From positions 34,205-98,204 of the forward strand of contig NZ_JACVQF010000231.1 in NCBI RefSeq assembly GCF_014534645.1: 64,000 nt of DNA. Reading direction: 5' to 3'. Under the pieces are notes generated by a model. It saw nothing but the letters and a program-made list of their open reading frames with translations, was not told where the DNA came from and did not search any database. Positions 7,708 through 16,092 of the stretch are shown one piece after another. Each line of letters begins with the position of its first letter. The stretch's first letter is position 1. The stretch comes from Streptomyces griseicoloratus. GTDB taxonomy: Bacteria > Actinomycetota > Actinomycetes > Streptomycetales > Streptomycetaceae. The position numbers were made by a program, and so were the translations under genes.

Positions 7708-9243
7708 CTATCGGTCCCCGAAGACCGTGCGGTGCCAGTTCTTGCGCACCACCGCGGTGTTGTCGAACATGACGTGCTTGACCTGCGTGTACTCCTCGAA
7801 CGAGTACGCGGACATGTCCTTGCCGAAGCCGGACGCCTTGTAACCGCCGTGCGGCATCTCGCTGATGATCGGGATGTGGTCGTTGACCCACACGCAGCCC
7901 GCCTTGATCTCGCGGGTGGCGCGGTTCGCGCGGTAGACGTCCCGGCTCCAGGCGGAGGCGGCGAGCCCGTACGGCGTGTCGTTGGCCAGCCGGATGCCCT
8001 CGTCGTCACCGTCGAAGGGCAGGACGACCAGGACGGGTCCGAAGATCTCGGACTGGACGACCTCGCTGTCCTGGGCGGCGTCGGCGATGAGCGTGGGCCG
8101 GTAGTACGCGCCGTTCTTCAGGTCGCCCTGCGGGGCCTCACCGCCGGTCACCACGCGCGCGTAGGAGCGTGCCCGGTCGACGAAGCCGGCGACGCGGTCC
8201 CGCTGGACGTGGCTGACCAGCGGGCCGAGGTCGGTGTCCGGCGCGAAGGGGTCGCCGACGCGGACGGTGTCCATGAGGGCGGCGGTCCTCTCGACGAACG
8301 CCTCGTACAGGGGCCGCTGCACGTACGCGCGCGTGGCGGCGGTGCAGTCCTGGCCGGTGTTGATGAGCGCGCCCGCCACCGCGCCGTTGACGGCGGCGTC
8401 CAGGTCGGCGTCGTCGAAGACGACGAAGGGCGCCTTGCCGCCGAGTTCCAGGTGGAGGCGCTTGACGGTGGCGGTGGCGACCTCGGCGACGCGCTTGCCG
8501 ACGGCGGTGGAGCCGGTGAAGGAGGTCATGGCGACGTCGGGGTGTCCGACGAGGTGCTCGCCGGCCTCCCGTCCGGTGCCGGTGACGATGTTGATCACGC
8601 CGTCGGGGATGCCGGCCTCGGTGGCGGCCTGCGCGAACATCAGGGAGGTGAGGGGGGTGATCTCGGCGGGCTTGAGGACGATGGTGTTGCCCGCGGCGAT
8701 CGCCGGGAGGATCTTCCACGCGGCCATCTGGAGGGGGTAGTTCCAGGGCGCGATGGAACCGACGACGCCGATCGGCTCGCGGCGGACGTACGACGTGTGG
8801 TCGCCGGAGTACTCGCCGGCCGACTGCCCCTGCAGATGCCGGGCGGCACCGGCGAAGAAGGCCGTGTTGTCGACCGTGCCCGGCACGTCGAACTCGCGGG
8901 TCAGCTTCAGCGGTTTGCCGCACTGCAGGGACTCGGCGCGGGCGAAGTCCTCGGCGCGGTCGGCGAGTACGGCGGCGAACCGGTGCAGGGCGTCGGACCG
9001 CTCGCCGGGGGTGGCGCCGGCCCAGCCGGGGAAGGCCTCCCGGGCGGCGGCGACGGCCGCGTCGACGTCGGCGGTGCCGGCCAGTTCGTAGGTGAGGACC
9101 GCTTCCGCGGTCGCCGGGTCGACGACGGTGTGCGTGCGTCCGGACGTGCCCTTGGTCAGACGGCCGGCGATGTACTGAGCCCCGTCCGCGAAGCGGTCCT
9201 GGGCCGGGAATCGGTCCGGGCTGGCATGGGCAGGGTGGTACAT
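7708..9243 (-). CDS. Aldehyde dehydrogenase, gamma-aminobutyraldehyde type
   Basis: A 511-residue NAD(P)-dependent aldehyde dehydrogenase. The catalytic Glu is in LELGGKAP and the catalytic Cys in GQDCTAATR; the cofactor loop FTGSTAVGK and the APWNYPLQM segment are present. ATG 9243 has GAGGAG at 6 nt. It lies 55 bp upstream of potD in the same direction and probably shares its promoter region. In polyamine breakdown such enzymes oxidise 4-aminobutanal (or its gamma-glutamyl derivative) to GABA. It resembles the enzyme at 14473-15912, and the division of labour between the two is unknown. The PuuC/PatD-type assignment rests on context. Confidence 0.9.
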   Translation of the reverse strand: MYHPAHASPDRFPAQDRFADGAQYIAGRLTKGTSGRTHTVVDPATAEAVLTYELAGTADVDAAVAAAREAFPGWAGATPGERSDALHRFAAVLADRAEDFARAESLQCGKPLKLTREFDVPGTVDNTAFFAGAARHLQGQSAGEYSGDHTSYVRREPIGVVGSIAPWNYPLQMAAWKILPAIAAGNTIVLKPAEITPLTSLMFAQAATEAGIPDGVINIVTGTGREAGEHLVGHPDVAMTSFTGSTAVGKRVAEVATATVKRLHLELGGKAPFVVFDDADLDAAVNGAVAGALINTGQDCTAATRAYVQRPLYEAFVERTAALMDTVRVGDPFAPDTDLGPLVSHVQRDRVAGFVDRARSYARVVTGGEAPQGDLKNGAYYRPTLIADAAQDSEVVQSEIFGPVLVVLPFDGDDEGIRLANDTPYGLAASAWSRDVYRANRATREIKAGCVWVNDHIPIISEMPHGGYKASGFGKDMSAYSFEEYTQVKHVMFDNTAVVRKNWHRTVFGDR

Positions 9244-9336
9244 GTCGCTCTCCTCGGTGCCCCGGCGAAGGGGGCCGGCGTGGCTCGGGCTCGATGTGAG
9301 TGCCGATCCTGACAGAGCAGTCGACCCCCAACAAGT

Positions 9337-9372
9337 GATTCCGTTGTTGCCTTTTGGTTACGCGACGGAATC
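9337..9372. promoter_or_regulatory. Inverted repeat between divergent genes, candidate operator
   Basis: Perfect 8-bp arms GATTCCGT (9337-9344) and ACGGAATC (9365-9372) are separated by 20 bp in the 171-bp divergent gap between the dehydrogenase and the NADAR gene. It is AT-richer than its surroundings. It could bind a dimeric regulator of the dehydrogenase-pot operon. No known consensus was recognised. Confidence 0.4.
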
Positions 9373-9414
9373 TGTCGACCAGGTGTCGAGTCACCACGGA
9401 AAAGGGCGGACGGA

Positions 9415-10035
9415 GTGTCAGTGGCGCGTGCCAGACTCGCGTGCATGGAGGAGATCACGGGGGCGGCGGTGGAGATCATCGACAGCAGGGAGGCCCTGCT
9501 CAGGCGGGTCCGGGCGGGGGACGGGCCGAGGATCAAGTACCTCTGCTTCTGGGGGCACCGGCCGCGGCCGGACGGCCGGATCGGGGCGAGCTGCCTGAGC
9601 CAGTGGTGGCCTTCGCCGTTCACGGTGGACGGGGTGGAGTACGCGACCGCCGAGCACTGGATGATGGCGGCCAAGGCGCGGCTCTTCGACGACCCGGAGG
9701 CGGAGCGGCGGGTGCTGACCGCGGAGCATCCCGCCCAGGCCAAGAAGGCGGGGCGGCTCGTGCGGGGCTTCGACGAAGCGGTGTGGGAGCGGGAGCGGTT
9801 CCGGATCGTGGTCGAGGGCAGCGTCCACAAGTTCGCCTCGGACCCCGCCCTGCGCGGTTTTCTGCTGGGCACGGGCGAGCGGGTGCTGGTGGAGGCGAGC
9901 CCGGTGGACCGGGTGTGGGGCATCGGGCTGGCCGCCGACGACGAGCGGGCGGTGGACCCGGAGCGGTGGCGCGGGCCGAACCTGCTGGGGTTCGCGCTGA
10001 TGGAGGCGCGCAGACGGCTGCGGACCGCGCGCTGA
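9415..10035 (+). CDS. NADAR (YbiA/DUF1768) family protein
   Basis: A 206-residue cytosolic protein. The NADAR signature is clear: SQWWPSPFTVDGVEYATAEHWMMAAKA (in parts, about residues 62-88), KFASDPALRGFLLGTG and the closing WGIGLAADD...GPNLLGFALMEAR. Characterised relatives are N-glycosidases that remove toxic riboflavin-pathway intermediates or act on ADP-ribosyl compounds. GTG 9415 has AAGGG at 8 nt; an ATG at 9445 is a poorer alternative because it lacks an RBS. It is transcribed away from the polyamine genes, and no functional link to them is evident. Confidence 0.85.
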   Translation: MSVARARLACMEEITGAAVEIIDSREALLRRVRAGDGPRIKYLCFWGHRPRPDGRIGASCLSQWWPSPFTVDGVEYATAEHWMMAAKARLFDDPEAERRVLTAEHPAQAKKAGRLVRGFDEAVWERERFRIVVEGSVHKFASDPALRGFLLGTGERVLVEASPVDRVWGIGLAADDERAVDPERWRGPNLLGFALMEARRRLRTAR

Positions 10036-10057
10036 GGGGCCCGTCCGCCCGCGTGGC

Positions 10058-11014
10058 CTACCCGGTGACGATCACCAGCACGCCGAAGCCGACGCCGAGG
10101 ACGATGCCGGCGGCTCCGCAGATGATGCCGGCCAGCGCCTGGCCCGGGTTGGTGGCCTCGCCCCGGCGGGCCTTGCCGCGGCCGACCGCGCCGAAGACCA
10201 CACCCAGAATGCCCAGGATGATCGCGAGCGGCCACAGGCAGAAGACGACGGCCGCGAGGATGCCGAGCACGAGTCCGGCCGTGCCCGGCCCGTTGCTCGG
10301 CATCGGCCCCATGCCGGGCCAGCCGTAGTAGCCCTGCGGGCCCCCGTAGCCGGCCTGGCCCGGGTGGCCGTAGCCGCCGGGGTAGCCGTAGGGGACCTGG
10401 CCGGGGCCGTCCGGGGCGATGGGCGGCGGCGGGACGGCCGCCTGGTCCCGGGCGTGGGGAGCGGCTGCGGCGGGCGGCGCGAACGGGCCGGCGGGGCCGG
10501 CTGCGGAGGCGTCGGCGCCCGGCGCGGCGAAGGGGTTCTCGGGAGCACCCGCGGAGGCCGTCGGGCCCGGCGCGGCGAAGGGGTTGGCCGGACCGCTCGC
10601 CGGGGACGGGCCGGCCGGCGGGGCGAACGGGCCGGCGGCCGGCATCGCGTCGGCCTGCGGTGCGGGGCTCGTCCACGGCCGCGACGGCGCAGTGGGCACC
10701 GGTGCCGGCGCCGAGGGCTCCGTGCCGCCCATGGCCGGCATCGCGGTGACCGTCTGCTGGTCGTGGACGGACGGGGCGGACCAGGGAGCCGGCCCGCCCG
10801 ACGCCAATGTGCTCCCGGGGCCTGCGGGCTCGGACGCGGCGTCGCTCGCGGGCGGGCCTGCGAGCCGGTCCGCCGGGCCCGGCTTGCCGAGGTCCACCCG
10901 GGAGGCCGCGTCCTCGGCGGCGGTGCCTGGTGAGACCGGCCGGGCCCCGGCGTCGTTCCCCGGTGCTTCCGGCGTGTGCGCATCGGCGGGCGGCGACTGC
11001 GCGTCGTCGGACAT
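10058..11014 (-). CDS. Proline-rich DUF4190-type membrane protein
   Basis: A 318-residue protein. About 215 residues of Pro/Ala/Gly-rich disordered sequence with repeated NPFAAPG and GPFAPPA blocks are followed by a tyrosine/glycine-rich QGYYGWPGMG stretch. Two C-terminal membrane helices (GLVLGILAAVVFCLWPLAIILGIL and ALAGIICGAAGIVLGVGFGVLV, in pieces) are typical of DUF4190. ATG 11014 was chosen over ATG 11047; the RBS is GAGGGG at 11 nt. The function is unknown. Its gene ends 22 bp from the NADAR gene, facing it. Confidence 0.75.
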   Translation of the reverse strand: MSDDAQSPPADAHTPEAPGNDAGARPVSPGTAAEDAASRVDLGKPGPADRLAGPPASDAASEPAGPGSTLASGGPAPWSAPSVHDQQTVTAMPAMGGTEPSAPAPVPTAPSRPWTSPAPQADAMPAAGPFAPPAGPSPASGPANPFAAPGPTASAGAPENPFAAPGADASAAGPAGPFAPPAAAAPHARDQAAVPPPPIAPDGPGQVPYGYPGGYGHPGQAGYGGPQGYYGWPGMGPMPSNGPGTAGLVLGILAAVVFCLWPLAIILGILGVVFGAVGRGKARRGEATNPGQALAGIICGAAGIVLGVGFGVLVIVTG

Positions 11015-11167
11015 GCCTGGGGTCCCCTCTGTCGAACGTCCCGTCATGCTACGGCCCGTCCCCCTCCGGCCGCGGCCCGGCCTACGATGATCCCGAGTCA
11101 CCGATCAGCCGATCACCGCGTCCCGCCCGGCCGTCACGGCCCGGGACGCCGTTCCGGGGAGGAACCC

Positions 11168-12229
11168 TTGACCGAGCACCTCGTCGAGCCCGACGTCCCG
11201 CGCGACCTGAACGCCTTCATCGCCGGACTGCCCAAGGCCGAACTGCACGTCCACCACGTCGGCTCCGCCTCCCCGCGCATCGTGTCGGAACTGGCCGCCC
11301 GCCACCCGGACTCCAGGGTCCCCACCGACCCCGAGGCCCTGGTCGACTACTTCACGTTCACGGACTTCGCCCACTTCGTCGAGGTGTACCTGTCCGTCGT
11401 CGAGCTCATCCGCACCCCGGAGGACGTGCGGCTGCTGACGTACGAGGTGGCCCGGGACATGGCCCGGCAGCAGGTGCGCTACGCCGAGCTGACCATCACC
11501 CCGTACTCCTCCACCCGGCGCGGCATCGACGAGCGTGCGTTCATGGACGCGATCGAGGACGCCCGGAAGGCGGCCGAGGCCGACTTCGGGACCGTACTGC
11601 GGTGGTGCTTCGACATCCCCGGCGAGGCCGGCCTGGAGTCCGCGGAGGAGACGGCACGGCTGGCCACCGACGACCGGCTGCGGCCCGAGGGCCTGGTCTC
11701 CTTCGGGCTCGGCGGGCCCGAGATCGGCGTGGCGCGGCCGCAGTTCAAGCCGTACTTCGACCGCGCGATCGCCGCGGGCCTGCACTCGGTGCCGCACGCC
11801 GGCGAGACCACGGGTCCGCAGACGGTGTGGGACGCGCTGACCCACCTGCGCGCCGAGCGCATCGGCCACGGCACCAGCTCCGCGCAGGACCCGAAGCTGC
11901 TGGCGCACCTGGCCGAGCGGCGGATCCCGCTGGAGGTGTGCCCGACCTCCAACATCGCCACGCGCGCGGTCCGCACGCTCGACGAGCACCCGATCAAGGA
12001 GTTCACGCGCGCCGGGGTCCTGGTGACCATCAACTCCGACGACCCGCCGATGTTCGGCACCGACCTCAACAACGAGTACGCCGTCGCCGCCCGGCTCCTC
12101 GGCCTCGACGAGCGGGGACTCGCCGACCTGGCGAAGAACGCGGTCGAGGCGTCCTTCCTGGACGAGCCCGGCAAGGCGGCGATACGGGACGAGATCGACA
12201 GGTACACCGCGACCTGGCTCGCCTCCTGA
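11168..12229 (+). CDS. Adenosine deaminase family (cog1816), probable aminodeoxyfutalosine deaminase
   Basis: A 353-residue zinc amidohydrolase. Metal ligands are in LHVHHVGS (residues about 20-27), the catalytic block is SVPHAGETTGP, followed by ERIGHGTS and NSDDPPMF. TTG 11168 has a strong GGGGAGGA at 5 nt, better than any ATG or GTG nearby. The family is routinely called adenosine deaminase, but cog1816 enzymes from Streptomyces (for example Sav2595) have been shown to deaminate 6-aminodeoxyfutalosine in the futalosine route to menaquinone. The HVHHVGS in place of the adenosine deaminase HVHLDG pattern agrees with that subgroup. This assignment is inference from family knowledge. Confidence 0.85.
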   Translation: MTEHLVEPDVPRDLNAFIAGLPKAELHVHHVGSASPRIVSELAARHPDSRVPTDPEALVDYFTFTDFAHFVEVYLSVVELIRTPEDVRLLTYEVARDMARQQVRYAELTITPYSSTRRGIDERAFMDAIEDARKAAEADFGTVLRWCFDIPGEAGLESAEETARLATDDRLRPEGLVSFGLGGPEIGVARPQFKPYFDRAIAAGLHSVPHAGETTGPQTVWDALTHLRAERIGHGTSSAQDPKLLAHLAERRIPLEVCPTSNIATRAVRTLDEHPIKEFTRAGVLVTINSDDPPMFGTDLNNEYAVAARLLGLDERGLADLAKNAVEASFLDEPGKAAIRDEIDRYTATWLAS

Positions 12230-12253
12230 CGCGCCGGCGGAACGACCACCACC

Positions 12254-13009
12254 ATGACTCTCCCCACGAACCATGTGACGGCCGTGGCCCACCGCGGCGA
12301 CCCCTACCTCTTCCGTGAGAACACGATCGACTCGCTGCGCTCCGCACTGCGCCGCGGCGCGGACGCCGTCGAGATCGACGTACGGCTGACCCGGGACGGG
12401 GTGCCCGTGCTGCTCCACGACGCGACGCTGAAGCGGCTGTGGGAGCAGGACCGGCCGCTGCTGTCGCTGTCCGCCGAGGAGGTGCGCGGGCTGACGGCGG
12501 GCCGGGTGCCGACGCTGGCCGAGGCGCTGGCCGCGACGGACGGAAGCCGGGTGATGCTGGACCTGCCCGGCACACCGGACGTGCGGGCCGCCCGCCGGGT
12601 CGTGGACGTCGTGCGCGAGTGCGGGGCGCAGGACCGGGTGTTCTACTGCGCGGGCGCCCCGGCCATGCTCTCCGTGCGTGCCGCCGACCCGGCCGCCGAG
12701 ATCGCGCTGACCTGGACGACGCTGGCGCCGCCCCGGCCCGCGCTGCTGGCGGCGGTCCGGCCGCGCTGGCTGAACTACCGGTTCGGGCTGGTGGACCGGG
12801 CCCTGGCCGACCGTGTCCACCGCGACGGCCACCTGCTGTCCGTCTGGACGCCCGACACCCGGCGCACGATGCGCCGTCTGCTGGCCGCGGGCGTCGACTC
12901 GATCACGACGAACCGCATCGACACGCTGTGCGCCCTGCGCGGGGCGGCCCGGCACGGGGCGGGTGCCCCGGGGCGCGGCAACGAGGCGACGAAGGCGCAG
13001 GTCCGCTGA
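12254..13009 (+). CDS. Glycerophosphodiester phosphodiesterase
   Basis: A 251-residue cytosolic GDPD. The family signature is present: AHRGD (residues 12-16), the ENT loop, VEIDVRLTRDGVPVLLHD with its Glu, Asp and His metal ligands, and the C-terminal LLSVWTPD and GVDSITTNRID. It hydrolyses glycerophosphodiesters to glycerol 3-phosphate and an alcohol. It starts 24 bp after the deaminase gene and probably shares its transcript. The RBS is weak (GGCGGAA). A strong terminator follows. Confidence 0.88.
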   Translation: MTLPTNHVTAVAHRGDPYLFRENTIDSLRSALRRGADAVEIDVRLTRDGVPVLLHDATLKRLWEQDRPLLSLSAEEVRGLTAGRVPTLAEALAATDGSRVMLDLPGTPDVRAARRVVDVVRECGAQDRVFYCAGAPAMLSVRAADPAAEIALTWTTLAPPRPALLAAVRPRWLNYRFGLVDRALADRVHRDGHLLSVWTPDTRRTMRRLLAAGVDSITTNRIDTLCALRGAARHGAGAPGRGNEATKAQVR

Positions 13010-13010
13010 C

Positions 13011-13046
13011 GCGCGCAGGGGCGGGCCCGTTCCCGCCCCTGCGCGC
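13011..13046. terminator. Bidirectional hairpin terminator
   Basis: A perfect 15-bp stem GCGCGCAGGGGCGGG / CCCGCCCCTGCGCGC with a 6-nt loop lies just after the phosphodiesterase gene, facing the convergent potD paralogue. Confidence 0.8.
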
Positions 13047-13121
13047 TCCCCCCGCCGCAGAAGGGTGACCGCACCCCCGGCCTCTTCATCACCCGATGAA
13101 TCGATCAAGCCGGTCAGTCCG

Positions 13122-14312
13122 CTACAGCCCCACGATGGCGTTCCACCGCTTCGCGAACTCCGCCCGCTCCCCCGCCCCGATGTCCCGTGCGATGGCGAGC
13201 CGCCGGCGCATCGCCGCGTCCGGGAAGACCAGCGGGTCCTCGGCCAGGGCGGCGGTCTCCTCGTCCTTGGCGGAGGCGAGCACGTCCTGCGCGGCCGGGA
13301 CCGGGCAGACGTAGTTCACCCAGGCGGCCAGTTCCGCGGCGACCTCGGGCTCGTAGTAGTGGTCGATCAGCTTCTCGGCGTTGGCCTTGTGGCGGGCCAG
13401 GTTCGGGATCATCAGCGACTCCGCCCACAACTCGGCACCCTCCTCGGGGACGACGAACTCGATGTCCGGGTCGTCGGCCTGGAGCTGGATGACGTCACCG
13501 GAGTACGCCTGGCACGCCAGGACGTCCCCACTGGAGAGGTCCTTGATGTAGTCGTTGCCGGTGAAGCGGCGGATCTGCCCCTTGCCCACCTGCTCCTCCA
13601 CCCGGTCGCACACCCGGTGGAAGTCGTCCGCCGTCCACGCGGTGATGTCCACTCCGTCGCCCAGCATGAGCAGCGCGAACGCCTCGTCCAGCCCGGAGAG
13701 CAGGGTCACCCGGCCCCTGAGATCACTGGCCCACAGGTCCGAGACGTGCCGGATCTCCCGGCCCAGCCGGCGCCGGTTGTACGCGATGCCGGTGATGCCC
13801 GACTGCCACGGCACGGTGAACCTCCGCCCCGGGTCGAAGGCGGGCGAACGCAGCAGCGGGTCGAGGTACTTGGTGACGTTGGGCTGGCGGGAGCGGTCCA
13901 TCTCCTGCACCCAGCCGAGCCGGACGAACCGCCCGCACATCCAGTCGCTGATGACGATCAGGTCGCGGTCCGTGGGCTGGTGGTTCATCAGGGCCGGGCT
14001 GATCTTGCCGAAGAACTCGTCGTTGTCGTTGATCTCCTCGACATAGGCGACGGAGACGCCGGTCCGCTTCTCGAAGTCCTCCAGCGTGGGCCGCCGGCCG
14101 GGGTGCTCGTCGTCGGTGTCGATGTACAGCGGCCAGTTCGCCCAGGTCAGACGCTTGTCGGTGGCCGACAGGTCGGCGGCGGCGCGCTTGGCGGGCGGCA
14201 CGTACGCGGCGGGGACCCCGCAGCCGGCGAGACCGCCGAGTGCCGCTCCGGCGCCGAGCGTGCGCAGCAGGGTCCGACGGGAGAGCGGGGGCGTCCTGGG
14301 TGTGAGCGGCAT
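13122..14312 (-). CDS. Polyamine-binding lipoprotein, orphan PotD paralogue
   Basis: A 396-residue Tat-exported lipoprotein: SRRTLLRTLGAG twin-arginine motif, then lipobox LAGC. The mature sequence parallels the PotD at 6405-7652 (LTWANWPLYID, EEINDNDEFFGK, FTGNDYIKDLSSGDV, NYVCPVP). The start at ATG 14312 places the Tat motif about 13 residues in; the upstream in-frame sequence runs into a terminator. No permease or ATPase gene is adjacent, so it probably feeds the PotABC complex encoded 7 kb away, perhaps with a different polyamine. It lies downstream of an aldehyde dehydrogenase gene but is separated from it by a strong terminator. Confidence 0.9.
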   Translation of the reverse strand: MPLTPRTPPLSRRTLLRTLGAGAALGGLAGCGVPAAYVPPAKRAAADLSATDKRLTWANWPLYIDTDDEHPGRRPTLEDFEKRTGVSVAYVEEINDNDEFFGKISPALMNHQPTDRDLIVISDWMCGRFVRLGWVQEMDRSRQPNVTKYLDPLLRSPAFDPGRRFTVPWQSGITGIAYNRRRLGREIRHVSDLWASDLRGRVTLLSGLDEAFALLMLGDGVDITAWTADDFHRVCDRVEEQVGKGQIRRFTGNDYIKDLSSGDVLACQAYSGDVIQLQADDPDIEFVVPEEGAELWAESLMIPNLARHKANAEKLIDHYYEPEVAAELAAWVNYVCPVPAAQDVLASAKDEETAALAEDPLVFPDAAMRRRLAIARDIGAGERAEFAKRWNAIVGL

Positions 14313-14423
14313 GCGGGCAGCATGCAGCCCCCGCGCCCGGCCGGACAATTGACGCCGCGTCGAGCGCACCGGCCGGGACGCGACACGTTGTCGATCACAC
14401 CGGAGGCCCGCCGGACGACGGCG

Positions 14424-14459
14424 CGCGGCCCCGGACGGGAGTTCCCGTCCGGGGCCGCG
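14424..14459 (-). terminator. Terminator after the 14473-15912 dehydrogenase gene
   Basis: An almost continuous palindrome of GCGGCCCCGGACGGGA (14425-14440) and its complement (14443-14458) with a minimal loop lies 14 bp after the stop codon. It insulates the potD paralogue behind it. Confidence 0.8.
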
Positions 14460-14472
14460 GGGCACCGGCTCG

Positions 14473-15912
14473 TCAGACGTCCAGGGACGTCATGACGTGC
14501 TTGATCCGCGTGTAGTCGTCGAAGCCGTAGGCCGACAGGTCCTTGCCGTAGCCGGACTTCTTGAAGCCGCCGTGCGGCATCTCGGCGACCAGCGGGATGT
14601 GGGTGTTGATCCACACGCAGCCGAAGTCGAGCTTCTTGGACATCCGCATGGCGCGGCCGTGGTCCTTGGTCCACACCGAGGAGGCCAGCGCGTACTCGAC
14701 GCCGTTGGCCCACTCGACCGCCTGCTCCTCGTCGCGGAAGGACTGGACGGTGATGACCGGGCCGAAGACCTCCCTCTGGATGATCTCGTCGTCCTGCTTC
14801 AGGCCCGAGACGACGGTCGGGGCGTAGAAGTAGCCCTTGTCGCCGACCTGGTGGCCGCCGGCCTCCACCTTGGCGTGGGCGGGCAGCCGCTCGATGAACC
14901 CGGCGACCTGCTTGAGCTGGTTGGGGTTGTTGAGCGGGCCGTACAGCACGTCCTCGTCGTCCGGCTGGCCGGTCTTGATCTCGGACGCGGCCTTGGCGAG
15001 GGCGCTGACGAACTCGTCGTGGATCGACTCGTGGACCAGCACGCGGGTGGCGGCGGTGCAGTCCTGGCCGGCGTTGAAGTAGCCCGCCTCCGAGATGCCC
15101 TCGACGGCCTTGGGGATGTCGGTGTCCTCGAAGACCACGACCGGGGCCTTGCCGCCCAGCTCCAGGTGGACCCGCTTGAGGTCCTTCGACGCCGACTCGG
15201 CGACCGACATGCCGGCCCGCACGGAACCGGTGATGGAGGCCATCGCCGGGGTGGGGTGCTCGACCATCAGGCGGCCGGTCTCACGGTCGCCGCAGATGAC
15301 GTTGAAGACGCCCTTGGGCAGGACCGAGCCGATGATCTCGGCGATCAGGACCGTGGAGGCGGGGGTGGTGTCCGAGGGCTTCAGGACGACCGTGTTGCCC
15401 GCCGCGAGCGCGGGGGCGAACTTCCACACGGCCATCATCATCGGGTAGTTCCACGGCGCGACCTGCGCGCAGACGCCGATCGGCTCGCGGCGGATCATGG
15501 AGGTCAGGCCCTCCATGTACTCACCGGCGCTCCGCCCCTCCAGCATCCGCGCCGCGCCCGCGAAGAAGCGGATCTGGTCGACCATCGGCGGGATCTCCTC
15601 GGTGCGGGTCAGCCCGATCGGCTTGCCCGTGTTCTCCACCTCGGCCGCGATCAGTTCCTCGGCCCGCTCCTCGAACGCGTCCGCGATCTTCAGGAGGGCC
15701 TTCTGCCGCTCGGCCGGGGTGGTGTCGCGCCAGACCGGGAAGGCCGCCGCGGCGGCCGCCATGACGGCGTCCACGTCCGCCTGCCCGGACAGGGGAGCGG
15801 TCGCGTACGCCTCGCCCGTGGCGGGGTTGACCACTTCGGTGGTCCGTCCGTCGGCGGCGTCCCGGAACTCACCGTCGATGTAGTTGCGCAGACGACGCAG
15901 CTCGGTGCTCAC
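14473..15912 (-). CDS. Gamma-aminobutyraldehyde dehydrogenase (PuuC/PatD type)
   Basis: A 479-residue aldehyde dehydrogenase. The catalytic Glu is in LELGGKAPV and the catalytic Cys in GQDCTAATR; APWNYPMMM and ITGSVRAGM line the cofactor site. GTG 15912 has GGAGG at 9 nt. It is divergently transcribed from the Lrp/AsnC regulator gene 180 bp away, a usual arrangement for local control. It would oxidise 4-aminobutanal from putrescine transamination or oxidation to GABA. It is distinct in sequence from the enzyme at 7708-9243 but has the same active-site segments. Confidence 0.9.
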   Translation of the reverse strand: MSTELRRLRNYIDGEFRDAADGRTTEVVNPATGEAYATAPLSGQADVDAVMAAAAAAFPVWRDTTPAERQKALLKIADAFEERAEELIAAEVENTGKPIGLTRTEEIPPMVDQIRFFAGAARMLEGRSAGEYMEGLTSMIRREPIGVCAQVAPWNYPMMMAVWKFAPALAAGNTVVLKPSDTTPASTVLIAEIIGSVLPKGVFNVICGDRETGRLMVEHPTPAMASITGSVRAGMSVAESASKDLKRVHLELGGKAPVVVFEDTDIPKAVEGISEAGYFNAGQDCTAATRVLVHESIHDEFVSALAKAASEIKTGQPDDEDVLYGPLNNPNQLKQVAGFIERLPAHAKVEAGGHQVGDKGYFYAPTVVSGLKQDDEIIQREVFGPVITVQSFRDEEQAVEWANGVEYALASSVWTKDHGRAMRMSKKLDFGCVWINTHIPLVAEMPHGGFKKSGYGKDLSAYGFDDYTRIKHVMTSLDV

Positions 15913-15999
15913 TGCCGGCCCTCCAAGTTCGGGTGTCCAATCACTGAGACACCCACCCTAGACGGAGAGCCGACGTTTTCAACACCCCTGGTCGCCCCT

Positions 16000-16013
16000 G
16001 GATTGCGAAATCC
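16000..16013. promoter_or_regulatory. Small palindrome in the dehydrogenase-Lrp divergent promoter
   Basis: GGATT-GCGA-AATCC is a perfect 5-bp inverted repeat with a 4-bp AT-balanced centre. It is a plausible Lrp/AsnC half-site pair for autoregulation and control of the dehydrogenase. The consensus of this regulator is not known, so this is inference. Confidence 0.35.
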
Positions 16014-16092
16014 GAAGCCTTGAGCGTCACAGACAACGAAATTCATCGCTCCCGCCTTGCAAAACTATCGATACGTCGTGCACAGTGGAGCT

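Noticed and set aside
8138-9397. A 419-codon minus-strand frame overlapping the first dehydrogenase
   Set aside because: It is out of frame with a complete dehydrogenase gene, is Arg-rich and has no motif.
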